DNA of 17,637 nucleotides from Eubacterium sp. UBA5416 (GCA_002409525.1 DHNM01000067.1:1-17637), one strand, 5' to 3'. Positions 1 through 8,139 are shown, counted from the stretch's first letter. Program-made: numbers and translations. The notes: generated from the letters alone by a model not told the origin.

Positions 1-57
1 GCGTAACAATCCGTGTATCATAGGGGTCAAAAGTCTTTTCGACCCCGGTATCATAGG
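1..57 (+). repeat. Left-edge fragment of the structured repeat family, with hairpin
   Basis: The first bases read like the right half of the GGATT hairpin (P4) of the family found at 12.1 and 17.4 kb: an AATCCGTG segment followed by TATCATAG, comparable to AATCCGTGGTATCACA at 12225-12240. A hairpin follows: GGGGTC (23-28) pairs with GACCCC (41-46), with AAAA/TTTT inside. Then comes GGTATCATAGG, so TATCATAGG occurs twice around the hairpin. On the minus strand the hairpin lies just after the decarboxylase stop and could help end that operon, but no T-run follows it. The unit is cut by the window edge, so family membership is a likeness and not proven. Confidence 0.45.
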
Positions 58-1517
58 ATGATCTGAAGAGTGTTAAGCTGAGAATCGGCAGGGCCATGTA
101 TCGAAATCCCTTTCCGTTTGTAATCGTCGATCTGATCAAAAACCTCATCGTTGATCATTTCTCCGGGATAGATCAGTGGAATCCCCGGGGGATAGGGGAC
201 AATCATCTCCCCGGATATCCTGCCGCGAACATCTTCCCATTTTATCTTTCTTTTTTTATGGAAATAGGCATCACGGGGCGTCAATATCTTTTTTGGAAAT
301 GTCATAGAAAACTTCTCCCTATCCTCTCCGACGGATTCCCTGTGAAGCACGGCATCTCCGGAAATCCGGCGGACCCCACGCACCAGTCTGTCGATGTCTT
401 TTTCTGTATTCCCAAATGTGATGACACAGACGACGTTCTCCTCGTCGGCGAGTTCTGTGCTCACACCGCTCTCTTCATATAAAAGCCGCTGCATACGGTA
501 ACCGCTGATATGAAGTTCTCTGGCCGAAAAGACCAGTCTCAACGGGTCCAAGTCAAAAATTGCAGAGTTGTTCCCACTCCGCTGCAATACCTGAATGCCG
601 GGAATACTCTGAAGCTGTCTTCTTGCAAGATCAGAAAGTGCAAGAGCCCTGCCCATCATTTCATCTCCGTGCTGTGCAAGCTCCTGTCTGGCCGCATCCA
701 GAGATGCCATCAAAACATAAGAAGGACTTGTACTCTGGACCATCTGAAGAGATGCGGTCACCTGATCCTGGCTCACACGTTCACTTCCAATCTGCAGAAG
801 TGAGCTCTGTGTCATACTTCCCGCCGTCTTATGGATACTCTGCGCACACATGTCCGCACCCTGCCGGAGTGCTCCCTTTGGAAGTTTGTCAGAAAAGTAC
901 AGGTGGCTTCCGTGAGCTTCATCAACACATAACAGTGCACCGTGTTCATGACAGACCTTACTTATAGCACTTAGATCACTGCAAACACCGTAATATGTCG
1001 GGCTGACCAGAAAAACCGACTTGCATCCGTATGCCTCTCGTTCCAGTGCATTTCGGATCTCATCTGTGCCGACACTTCCCCAGAGTTTCCATTCCTCATC
1101 AAAATGAGGCATCACATAAAAGGGATCAGCTCCGCTCATAATCATTCCCATCAATAGAGATTTGTGGGCATTTCTCGGAATCAGCACTTTGTCCCCCGGA
1201 TGAGCAGTCGCAAGCACCATCGCTTCATTTCCACAGGTAGTACCATTCACCAGAAAAAATGTTCTCTTCGCCCCCCAGAGATCAGCTGCCAGATCCTGTG
1301 CCTGTTTGATTACACCTTCTGCCCGGTGCAGATCATCCAATCCTTCTGCCTCTGATAGGTCACACCGAAAAACTCCCTCCCCAAAAGCATCTAAAAGCCG
1401 GGGATTCACACCCCCGGCAAATCGGTGTGCAGGAATCCGAAAGTAAGCCGGATTTCTGCCGGAAAAATCCACCAGGGCATCAAGCAGAGGTGTCTGTTCC
1501 TGATTATTCAATAACAT
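51..1517 (-). CDS. PLP-dependent Orn/Lys/Arg decarboxylase family protein
   Basis: A fold-type I amino acid decarboxylase of the short Gram-positive kind (488 residues, about the size of Bacillus SpeA and YaaO). It would decarboxylate arginine, lysine or ornithine to a polyamine precursor or diamine in the cytosol. The family signature is clear: RNAHKS with a ring-stacking histidine near residue 118, VDEAHGSH with Asp199 and His202, and SIHKTAGSMTQSS with the Schiff-base lysine at about 230. The C-terminal 120 residues match the family's small domain (YPPGIPLIYPGE). The ATG lies inside the end of ilvE (14 bp overlap), so translation is probably coupled and the pair share the ilvE promoter. 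Substrate cannot be told from sequence; arginine or lysine are the likeliest. No antizyme, transporter or other polyamine gene is adjacent. Confidence 0.9.
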   Translation of the reverse strand: MLLNNQEQTPLLDALVDFSGRNPAYFRIPAHRFAGGVNPRLLDAFGEGVFRCDLSEAEGLDDLHRAEGVIKQAQDLAADLWGAKRTFFLVNGTTCGNEAMVLATAHPGDKVLIPRNAHKSLLMGMIMSGADPFYVMPHFDEEWKLWGSVGTDEIRNALEREAYGCKSVFLVSPTYYGVCSDLSAISKVCHEHGALLCVDEAHGSHLYFSDKLPKGALRQGADMCAQSIHKTAGSMTQSSLLQIGSERVSQDQVTASLQMVQSTSPSYVLMASLDAARQELAQHGDEMMGRALALSDLARRQLQSIPGIQVLQRSGNNSAIFDLDPLRLVFSARELHISGYRMQRLLYEESGVSTELADEENVVCVITFGNTEKDIDRLVRGVRRISGDAVLHRESVGEDREKFSMTFPKKILTPRDAYFHKKRKIKWEDVRGRISGEMIVPYPPGIPLIYPGEMINDEVFDQIDDYKRKGISIHGPADSQLNTLQIIL

Positions 1518-2526
1518 GAATCCATCCCCTGGGAGCCTCGATTTCTCCCATCTGAATACCTGTCAGTGTATCGTAAAGTTTCTGGATAACCGGGCCCATA
1601 TGTTCCATTCCACTTGGAAAGAGTATCTCCTTTCCATGATCGTCAATCTTGCCGACAGGTGAGATGACAGCTGCGGTACCACACATTCCACACTCTGCAA
1701 AATCTTTCACTTCATCAAGAGAAACCTCTCGTTCCTCTACTTCCAGTCCCAGATACTCTTTTGCCACGTGCATAATCGAACGTCTTGTGACAGATGGAAG
1801 TATGCTGTCCGATTTCGGTGTGACCACTTTATTGTCTTTCGTGACAAAGATAAAGTTTGCACCGCCGGACTCTTCCACTTTCGTTCTCGTCGCAGCATCC
1901 AGATACATATTCTCGTCAAAGCCGCGGTTATGTGCGTCCATTACCGCATATAAACTCATCGCATAGTTCAAGCCGGCCTTTACATTACCTGTTCCATGAG
2001 GGGCAGCGCGGTCATAATCACTGACACAGATTGAAAGAGGATTAATTCCACCTTTATAGTAAGGTCCGACAGGGGTACAGAACATACGGAACTGAAACTC
2101 TGCTGCAGGTTTGACGCCAATCACAGGATCACTTCCAAACATATAAGGTCTGATGTATAGAGTTGCCCCAGATCCATAGGGAGGGACATAATCAGAGTTT
2201 GCCTTTACAAGCTGATCGAGGGCCTCCATAAAACGTTCTTTTGGAAATTGCGGCATATAAAGTCTCTTGGCAGAGTCCATCATACGTGCGGCATTCAGTT
2301 CCGGGCGAAACGTTACTATCTTTTCATCCTTCGTCGTATAGGCTTTCAGGCCCTCAAAACATTCCTGGCAATATTGAAGCACACAGGCACATTCATTTAA
2401 TACGATATCTGAATCAGAGGTCAGGTCTCCTCCGTCCCATGATCCGTCTTTATAATATGAAACATAACGTTTGTCCGTCTGCATATAACTAAAGCCTACA
2501 TTCTTCCAGTCGATATCTTTCTTCAT
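1504..2526 (-). CDS. ilvE: Branched-chain amino acid aminotransferase
   Basis: A class IV PLP aminotransferase that interconverts Val, Leu and Ile with their 2-keto acids using 2-oxoglutarate/glutamate. The length (340 residues) and motifs fit the longer type-II BCAT group: FEGLKAYT near residue 57, the catalytic lysine in GNVKAGLNY (about Lys183), TKVEESGGANFIF near 216 and CGTAAVISPVG near 290 for phosphate and carboxylate binding. The ATG is preceded by a strong AAAAGGAG site. The gene is first in a two-gene operon with the PLP decarboxylase and has a good promoter 40-65 bp upstream. No other ilv/leu gene is nearby, so it is separated from the main branched-chain pathway. An extra CxxC (ECGMC) just before GTAA resembles, but is not at the same place as, the redox CxxC of mammalian BCATs. 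Confidence 0.95.
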   Translation of the reverse strand: MKKDIDWKNVGFSYMQTDKRYVSYYKDGSWDGGDLTSDSDIVLNECACVLQYCQECFEGLKAYTTKDEKIVTFRPELNAARMMDSAKRLYMPQFPKERFMEALDQLVKANSDYVPPYGSGATLYIRPYMFGSDPVIGVKPAAEFQFRMFCTPVGPYYKGGINPLSICVSDYDRAAPHGTGNVKAGLNYAMSLYAVMDAHNRGFDENMYLDAATRTKVEESGGANFIFVTKDNKVVTPKSDSILPSVTRRSIMHVAKEYLGLEVEEREVSLDEVKDFAECGMCGTAAVISPVGKIDDHGKEILFPSGMEHMGPVIQKLYDTLTGIQMGEIEAPRGWIHVIE

Positions 2527-2564
2527 TCTTTTGCTCCTTTTCTTTAAGTGTAACTTTTCCTCTT

Positions 2565-2592
2565 ATTATACACCCTGACCGTAAATTTTCAA
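2565..2592 (-). promoter_or_regulatory. Sigma-A promoter of ilvE operon
   Basis: Read on the minus strand: TTGAAA (-35), 16 bp spacer, perfect TATAAT (-10). Transcription would start about 30 bp before the ilvE ATG, leaving a short leader with an AAGGAG ribosome site and no room for a T-box or attenuator. Confidence 0.7.
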
Positions 2593-2648
2593 GTATCTGC
2601 AAATCATTTTTCCATTTTACACTTCTTTATAAAAGCATAAAAACCTGA

Positions 2649-2677
2649 TTGCATTTATCGGGGGATTCTGATAAACT
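2649..2677 (+). promoter_or_regulatory. Probable promoter of the DUF1292 gene
   Basis: TTGCAT, 17 bp, TAAACT. The predicted start near 2684 lies only about 5 bp before the upstream ATG at 2689, which favours the internal ATG at 2710 as the true start of the downstream gene. Confidence 0.4.
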
Positions 2678-2709
2678 GTAAACAACACATGAAAGGTAAG
2701 GTATCACAT

Positions 2710-3078
2710 ATGAGTGATGAAAACAATGGTTTAAACTGCGACGGAAACTGTGACTTTTGTGAAGACGATTGTGAAGAGATGGATCTCGATCAGCCTACAG
2801 TCACACTGACACTCGACGACGATACGGAAATCACCTGTGCAATCCTCACCATCTATCCCGCCGGAGACAAACAGTATATAGCGCTTCTTCCTCTGAATGA
2901 CAATGGTGAAAATGAAGATGGTGAGGTCTATCTCTACTGTTATCTCGAAAATGAAAATGGACAGCCTACTCTTGAAAATATCGACACGGATGAAGAATAT
3001 AATATCGCTGCCGATGCATTCGATAAGCTGATGGATGCACAGGAATCTGACGGTTCGGAGAAGAACGACAGTCTATAG
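2710..3078 (+). CDS. Small acidic DUF1292 protein
   Basis: A 122-residue, very acidic protein. Residues from about 29 onward match the DUF1292 pattern: TVTLTLDDDTEITCAILTIY, then YIALLPL, EVYLYCYLENE and EYNIAADAFDKLM. The family (Bacillus YrzB and relatives) has no settled function. The N-terminus is unusual: CDGNCDFCEDDC has four cysteines in 12 residues, a possible metal-binding segment, which is inference only. I place the start at the ATG at 2710 because AAAGGTAAGG lies 8 bp upstream of it; an in-frame ATG at 2689 has no ribosome site and would sit almost at the transcription start. The gene is monocistronic, ends at a strong terminator and is divergent from ilvE. Confidence 0.85.
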   Translation: MSDENNGLNCDGNCDFCEDDCEEMDLDQPTVTLTLDDDTEITCAILTIYPAGDKQYIALLPLNDNGENEDGEVYLYCYLENENGQPTLENIDTDEEYNIAADAFDKLMDAQESDGSEKNDSL

Positions 3079-3147
3079 TTGTAACACCGGAACCATTTAT
3101 CTGACGATTTATGTCGAATGTACTTAGCACCGGCTGCCGGAAACACC

Positions 3148-3189
3148 AAAAATGAGCCATACAGTATCATTGCTGTATGGCTCATTTTT
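3148..3189. terminator. Bidirectional rho-independent terminator
   Basis: A perfect 17-bp inverted repeat (3148-3164 with 3173-3189, loop of 8) with an AAAAA run at one end and TTTTT at the other, core GAGCCATACAG/CTGTATGGCTC. It lies between the convergent DUF1292 and L,D-transpeptidase genes and can stop transcription from both sides. Confidence 0.92.
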
Positions 3190-3234
3190 ATCTATCCGAA
3201 ACCTTTATTCCGTTTTGATACTAACCCGGTGTCT

Positions 3235-5097
3235 CTACTCATTCCCATCCGGCTGCTCTGCGGGAGTCGTTTCCGGCGGATTGGTCGGCTGCGGCGTTTC
3301 TGTCGGAGCCGGTGTTTCTGTCGCAGGCGGCTCAGTCGGAGCCTGTGTCGGTTCCTTCGTCGGAGCCGGCGTCGACGGCTCTTGTGTCGGTACGGGAGTA
3401 TCTTGTTTCTTCTCTTTTGTCTGATCCGAATCCTTGTTTTGGTCAGAATCCTGTTTCTTTTTCTCTGCCGGAGTAGCTGTAGCTTTTTTTTGTTCAGTAC
3501 TCTTCTTCTCAGCAGATCCCACATCATAAGGTTCCGAATAATAACAGATGATTGGCATGCTCTCATCTATAATCTCATATATTTCCTTTGCTTTAGAAGG
3601 CGGTAAATTGATACATCCATGAGATCCGCGACTCTTATAAATATTCGTTCCGAACTGTCTCGCGGAACGCCAGGTGGCATCGTGAAGTCCAATACCTCCA
3701 TTAAAGGGCATCCAGTAAGTAACCGGTGATTCATATTCATATGTGCCGTCTGCCCTTTTTTCTCCCCGCAGTACGGAGGGGGACTTCTTAAAGGTCAGAT
3801 GAAAGATACCCGGGGGTGTCCAGCGGTCCGATGTCATTTTCCCTGATACACACCCTGTATCGACGGCCAGTTCCCCGTCTTTATACACCCATACATGCTG
3901 ACGACTCAAATCAATTTCAACATAGGAATTTCCGAAACCATTATTTTCATATGTAGGTGCCTCCTGTGAAAAAACCGGCTTTCTGGTTGTCACCGTTTTA
4001 CTGGCGAGCTCATCTGTCAGCTGTGCAGCCTCCGCATCCTGGTTAATCTGGAACCCATACTTTCCCTTTACGTTGATTTCTCCCAGTCCCGTCGCATTAA
4101 ATTTTGCATCAGAATCATAGGTATCAACACTTTGCGCAAGATTTTGAACATATTCCCTGATATGCTGATTCCAGGTGTCCTCATCTTTGGAATAATTTCC
4201 ATTATCATCTATGGAGAGCCACTCTCTTAACGTATTTCCATCGAGAACCTGATCTCCGGAGGGAAGCTGGTATGTGATACTGCTGGCTGTCAGTTTATTG
4301 AGCTGCGATGCCTCCGCTTTCAGGCTCTTGTCATCTGAGGAAACCTTCGGATCCTCATACGCTCCGGTCTTATCCAGAGAAAGTTTCTCCTGTCCGCTGC
4401 TGATTGCTTTCCGGATGCCCTTAAGGACTTTTACCTTATCAAGCCGGTTTCCCTTTGCTTCCGGAGTCACCTTGAACTTATTATCCACGAACTCTACTTT
4501 GGCATCGGCCGGCTCCTGCATATTCTCCTCCTGAAGCTGCGGAATGTAGGAGACAATCTGGTCTAACTTCTCATCATCGTATTTTATACTTGTCTTAAAA
4601 GTATGTTTATCCGATCCGCCAAATGTACCTTTTACCCAGAGAAAGGAGCCCTGGTTTTTTTTCAGATCCGCAAGGCTCTTATCTGATACATACTCAAGAT
4701 CGATGTCTGAGCCCTTGATATCTTTCTTCTCACCATCCCGAAAATCCAGTTCCAGTTTATAATATTCTACATTTTTACGAATTTTATCTTCTGCCTGGGA
4801 TACTGTCAGTCCGCCGCAGTCAGCATGATTGATAACTGTTCCCTTATAAAAGCGGTTATGGTAATAATATGTAAATCCGCCGTAAACTCCGACTAATACC
4901 ACAGCTAATGCTACAGCAGAAGAAATCAAAATGGTCTTTATTTTCTTTTTTCTGTGATCATCATCATCGTATAAATCATAGTCGTCATAATTATCCCGGT
5001 CATCATCGCTCTCGTCATAATCAGGCAGGGGACCGCCGACATAATTCTCCAGCTCTTTTTCTAATTTGTCCTGAAAGTCATTAACATCATATCCCAT
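3235..5097 (-). CDS. Membrane-anchored L,D-transpeptidase (YkuD) with PG-binding domains
   Basis: A cell-wall enzyme expected to make 3-3 crosslinks between peptidoglycan stems. In order: a very acidic cytoplasmic segment (about residues 25-50, runs of D and Y), a KKK stop signal and one membrane helix (about 55-77), an extracellular part that looks like the PG_binding_4 repeats usual in clostridial L,D-transpeptidases (about 85-375), a YkuD catalytic domain (about 392-522) with GLHDATW (His near 472) and SRGSHGCINLP with catalytic Cys near 495, then a 90-residue tail rich first in K/Q/D and then in P/T/E. I start at the ATG at 5097, 8 bp after AGGAG; the in-frame TTG just before it is too close. 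It is the last gene of the rpsO-pnp-dut run, 30 bp after dut, and ends at a shared terminator. Confidence 0.93.
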   Translation of the reverse strand: MGYDVNDFQDKLEKELENYVGGPLPDYDESDDDRDNYDDYDLYDDDDHRKKKIKTILISSAVALAVVLVGVYGGFTYYYHNRFYKGTVINHADCGGLTVSQAEDKIRKNVEYYKLELDFRDGEKKDIKGSDIDLEYVSDKSLADLKKNQGSFLWVKGTFGGSDKHTFKTSIKYDDEKLDQIVSYIPQLQEENMQEPADAKVEFVDNKFKVTPEAKGNRLDKVKVLKGIRKAISSGQEKLSLDKTGAYEDPKVSSDDKSLKAEASQLNKLTASSITYQLPSGDQVLDGNTLREWLSIDDNGNYSKDEDTWNQHIREYVQNLAQSVDTYDSDAKFNATGLGEINVKGKYGFQINQDAEAAQLTDELASKTVTTRKPVFSQEAPTYENNGFGNSYVEIDLSRQHVWVYKDGELAVDTGCVSGKMTSDRWTPPGIFHLTFKKSPSVLRGEKRADGTYEYESPVTYWMPFNGGIGLHDATWRSARQFGTNIYKSRGSHGCINLPPSKAKEIYEIIDESMPIICYYSEPYDVGSAEKKSTEQKKATATPAEKKKQDSDQNKDSDQTKEKKQDTPVPTQEPSTPAPTKEPTQAPTEPPATETPAPTETPQPTNPPETTPAEQPDGNE

Positions 5098-5127
5098 CAA
5101 TCTTACTCCTAAAATACTTTAGATGTG

Positions 5128-5559
5128 TTACTGTATCCCTGTACTTCCCAGTCCTCCTCTGTTCTCTCCCAAAAGCGGCTGCTCTTTGAAAAGTACTTTA
5201 GGCTGATGCTCATATATGCGAAATTGGCAAATACGGTCATTAAAATGAATCACAGTATCTTTTAGAGCATAAGCCGGCATAAACCACCAATCATCCGGGC
5301 CACAGTATGTTTCATCAATGATCCCACAATGATTTGTCTGAATAATACCAAAATTCTTGAAGGTGGAACTTCTGGGTACAACATGGGCCTCATAGCCCTC
5401 AGGGAGCTGCATTGCCACCCCGAGAGGAATCAGTCTGAATTGTCCTGCCTTCATTGTAATATCTTCTGCAGAGTGCAGATCAATCCAGTCTGACTTTCCG
5501 TCAATATATCTCAAACGTTCTATCTGATCATTCAGATATTGTATTTTAATTTGTTTCAC
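5128..5559 (-). CDS. dut: dUTP diphosphatase
   Basis: A trimeric-type dUTPase that hydrolyses dUTP to dUMP and PPi, keeping uracil out of DNA and feeding thymidylate synthesis. The five motifs are in order but divergent: IDLHSAED (residues 26-33), PRSST (62-66), GIIDETYCG (79-87, with the Asp and Tyr that contact deoxyuridine), NDRICQFR (107-114) and RGGLGSTGI (134-142). Motif V lacks the phenylalanine of the usual RGxxGFGSTG that stacks on the uracil; a Leu is there instead. The start is GTG: AAAGGCGG lies about 10 bp upstream and there is no better ATG. The gap from pnp is 18 bp, so it is co-transcribed with pnp and the transpeptidase. The length (143 residues) is normal for the family. Confidence 0.88.
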   Translation of the reverse strand: MKQIKIQYLNDQIERLRYIDGKSDWIDLHSAEDITMKAGQFRLIPLGVAMQLPEGYEAHVVPRSSTFKNFGIIQTNHCGIIDETYCGPDDWWFMPAYALKDTVIHFNDRICQFRIYEHQPKVLFKEQPLLGENRGGLGSTGIQ

Positions 5560-5577
5560 TTAAGATTTACCGCCTTT

Positions 5578-7674
5578 TTATTTTGCATCTGCCGGAACGT
5601 CTTTGATACTAAAGCTGATTCTGCCCATCTTATCTTTGCCGAGACATACCACTTTGACGATATCACCCAGTGTCAGTACGTCCTCAACACGGTTAATGCG
5701 TTCCCTGGCAATCTTGGAGATATGAACCATTCCTTCCTTACCCGGAGCGAATTCGAGAAAAGCGCCAAAATCTTTGATGCTTACAACTTTTCCGGTGAGT
5801 ATCTGACCCTTCACAAAGTCGGTTGTGATAATCTTAATATCTTTAATAGCCCGATCCATGCCTTCCCTGTCAGATCCGCAGACTGAAACTGCTCCGTCAT
5901 CATTAATATCAATCTTTACACCGGTTTCATCAATGATCGTATTGATTGTCTTTCCACGCTGGCCGACAACATCACCAATCTTAGAAGGATCTATCTGAAT
6001 CTGAACAATTTTAGGGGCATATTTTCCGACCTCGGGACGAGGAGCGTCAATTGCCTTCTCCATTACTTCAGTCAGGATATACTCTCTGGCCTCTTTTGTT
6101 CTGTGAATTGCCTCTTCTATGATCGCTCTGGTCAGACCATGAATTTTAATATCCATCTGAATCGCAGTGATTCCGTCATGTGTTCCGGCAACTTTGAAAT
6201 CCATGTCACCAAAGAAATCTTCCAGTCCCTGAATATCTGTGAGTACAATATAGTCGTCATCATTATCTCCGGTAACAAGTCCACAGGATATACCAGCTAC
6301 CGGTTTTTTAATTGGTACGCCGGCTGCCATCAGAGACATGGAAGATGCACAGATGCTGGCCTGTGATGTTGATCCATTGGATTCAAAAGTCTCAGAGACT
6401 GCCCGAATTGCATATGGGAACTCATCTACAGATGGAAGCACCGGTACAAGAGCCCGCTCAGCCAAAGCACCGTGACCGATCTCACGGCGTCCCGGTCCAC
6501 GCGACGGTTTTGTCTCTCCTACAGAATATGACGGAAAGTTGTATTGATGCATATAACGTTTTGAAGTAATATACTCATCAAGTCCGTCTATTCTCTGAGC
6601 TTCAGCCAGAGGAGCTAACGTAACCACATCGCAGATCTGTGTCTGTCCTCTGGTAAACATGGCCGATCCATGAACTCTCGGGATAATGTCAACTTCCGCT
6701 GATAGAGGACGTATCTGTTTGATCGCACGGCCATCCGGACGTTTATGATCTCTTAATATCATTTTACGGACAGTCTTCTTCTGGTATTGATAGATGGCGT
6801 CGTCAAGGAATTCCAGCCATTCTTCATTGTCAGCAAATTTCTCCTGCAGACGCTCTGTGATCACACGGATATTGTCTTCTCGGGTCTGCTTGTCATCAGT
6901 AAATACGGCATGTTCCATCTCTTCTTCCGGAACCTGTTCCTTTACGGCATCGAAAAGTTCTTCCGGAACTTCGTAGTGTTCATAATCATGTTTTTCTTTT
7001 CCGCATTCAGCAGCAATTTTATCAATAAACCTGATAATTTCCTTATTGACTTCATCTGCCTTAAAGATCGCATTGATCATCTTCTGCTCAGGCAGTTCAT
7101 TGGCACCGGCTTCAATCATGATCACTTTCTCTCTTGTTGAGGCTACAGTCAGTGACAAATCAGATACTTCCTTTTCCTCCAGGCTCGGGTTCACAATAAA
7201 TTCATCATTTATCATGCCAAGCTGTGTCATAGCACATGGTCCGTCGAAAGGAATATCTGAGATACTGGTAGCAATCGCCGATCCAAGCATGGCAACCACT
7301 TCAGGATCACATTTTGGATCCACAGACATTACCATATTGGAAAGTGTCACGTCATTTCTGTAATCCTTCGGAAACAGAGGACGCATCGGACGATCGATGA
7401 CACGGGATGTCAGAGTGGCATGTTCGCTTGCCTTTCCCTCACGCTTGTTAAATCCACCCGGAATCTTTCCAACCGCATACATTTTTTCCTCATACTCAAC
7501 GCTTAAAGGGAAGAAATCAATTCCGTCCCTCGGCTTTTCTGATGCAGTGGCTGTAGACAAAACAACTGTGTCTCCATAGTGCATAAAGGCTGCACCGTTT
7601 GCCTGCTTTGCAACACGGCCGATGTCAACAGTCAGATCCCTTCCTGCCAGTTTCATAGTAAAGCTCTTATACAT
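5578..7674 (-). CDS. pnp: Polynucleotide phosphorylase (PNPase)
   Basis: The phosphorolytic 3'-5' exoribonuclease of mRNA turnover, a trimer in the cytosol. At 698 residues it is full length: a first RNase PH domain (about 1-140), the helical linker, a second RNase PH domain (about 310-540) with the catalytic-site motif SNGSTSQAS near 432-440 and DYIVLTDIQGLEDFFGDMD near 474-492, a KH domain (about 553-615, GxxG as GQRG) and an S1 domain (about 622-692, GAFLEFAPGKEGMVHIS). The ribosome site AAAAGGAG sits at normal distance. It follows rpsO, the common order in bacteria, with a terminator-like hairpin and then a long wobble-paired leader hairpin between the two, so it may be made both by read-through and under its own post-transcriptional control. 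Confidence 0.97.
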   Translation of the reverse strand: MYKSFTMKLAGRDLTVDIGRVAKQANGAAFMHYGDTVVLSTATASEKPRDGIDFFPLSVEYEEKMYAVGKIPGGFNKREGKASEHATLTSRVIDRPMRPLFPKDYRNDVTLSNMVMSVDPKCDPEVVAMLGSAIATSISDIPFDGPCAMTQLGMINDEFIVNPSLEEKEVSDLSLTVASTREKVIMIEAGANELPEQKMINAIFKADEVNKEIIRFIDKIAAECGKEKHDYEHYEVPEELFDAVKEQVPEEEMEHAVFTDDKQTREDNIRVITERLQEKFADNEEWLEFLDDAIYQYQKKTVRKMILRDHKRPDGRAIKQIRPLSAEVDIIPRVHGSAMFTRGQTQICDVVTLAPLAEAQRIDGLDEYITSKRYMHQYNFPSYSVGETKPSRGPGRREIGHGALAERALVPVLPSVDEFPYAIRAVSETFESNGSTSQASICASSMSLMAAGVPIKKPVAGISCGLVTGDNDDDYIVLTDIQGLEDFFGDMDFKVAGTHDGITAIQMDIKIHGLTRAIIEEAIHRTKEAREYILTEVMEKAIDAPRPEVGKYAPKIVQIQIDPSKIGDVVGQRGKTINTIIDETGVKIDINDDGAVSVCGSDREGMDRAIKDIKIITTDFVKGQILTGKVVSIKDFGAFLEFAPGKEGMVHISKIARERINRVEDVLTLGDIVKVVCLGKDKMGRISFSIKDVPADAK

Positions 7675-7716
7675 AGGGTTTCTCCTTTTCTAATTAAATA
7701 CCCCGGTATGATTTTG

Positions 7717-7772
7717 CCCCGAAACAACTGAAAAACACACTGTATACAATGTACTTTTCAGCGGTCTCGGAA
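7717..7772 (-). promoter_or_regulatory. Long wobble-paired hairpin in the pnp leader
   Basis: The 34 nt at 7728-7761 form a near-perfect palindrome. On the minus (transcript) strand every departure from symmetry is a G.U pair, whereas on the plus strand the same positions are A/C clashes, so the fold is selected in the pnp-sense RNA. Outside it, CGAGAC pairs with GTTTCG (one G.U) and three more weak pairs follow. The hairpin ends about 40 nt before the pnp ATG. It resembles in position the E. coli pnp leader stem that RNase III cuts during autoregulation. That the same control acts here is inference. Confidence 0.6.
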
Positions 7773-7817
7773 GTCAGATACCTGCCAAAAGGGTATATGG
7801 TTTATGGTACAATGAAA

Positions 7818-7838
7818 CAGGGCGGAAAAACCGCCCTG
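7818..7838 (-). terminator. Terminator-like hairpin after rpsO
   Basis: CAGGGCGG/CCGCCCTG, 8 bp with a five-base loop, 10 nt past the rpsO stop. The following minus-strand bases (TTTCATTGT) are T-rich but not a pure run, so it is probably a leaky terminator that lets some transcripts enter pnp. Confidence 0.7.
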
Positions 7839-7847
7839 AATGAAGAC

Positions 7848-8114
7848 TTACTTTCTGAGTCCTAACTTAGCAATTAATGCACGGTATCTCTCGATATCTT
7901 TCTCCATCAGATAGTCAAGCAGGCCACGTCTCTTACCAACCATCTTGAGAAGTCCTCTTCTGGAATGATGATCTTTGTGATGCACCTTTAAATGCTCTGT
8001 GAGCTCATTAATTCTCTCTGTAAGAATAGCAACCTGTACTTCCGGTGATCCGGTATCGCCTTCGGTTCTGCCATACTCTTTCATTATTTCCTGTTTCTTT
8101 TCTGGTGAAATCAT
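7848..8114 (-). CDS. rpsO: 30S ribosomal protein S15
   Basis: An 88-residue protein, the exact family length. It has the S15 hallmarks: an N-terminal helix with EYGRTEGDTGSPEVQVAILT (residues 14-33), RINELTEHLKVHHKDHHSRRGLL (central 16S rRNA-binding region) and the C-terminal LDYLMEKDIERYRALIAKLGLRK. It binds the 16S central-domain three-way junction early in 30S assembly. The AGGAGG site is optimal. A strong promoter and a foldable leader lie upstream, and pnp follows, as in many bacteria. Confidence 0.98.
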   Translation of the reverse strand: MISPEKKQEIMKEYGRTEGDTGSPEVQVAILTERINELTEHLKVHHKDHHSRRGLLKMVGKRRGLLDYLMEKDIERYRALIAKLGLRK

Positions 8115-8139
8115 GTTCTTTCCTCCTGTTTTTTGTAAA

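Noticed and set aside
2571..2680. T-box or leucine attenuator before ilvE
   Set aside because: Promoter-to-start distance is too short for either; no specifier or leader peptide seen.
2689..2709. Upstream ATG of the DUF1292 gene
   Set aside because: It lies about 5 bp after the predicted transcription start with no ribosome site; the internal ATG has AAAGGTAAGG.
3118..3606. Plus-strand frames rich in Arg/Cys/Ser opposite the transpeptidase tail
   Set aside because: Shadow of the P/T/E-rich codons on the other strand; overlaps the terminator.
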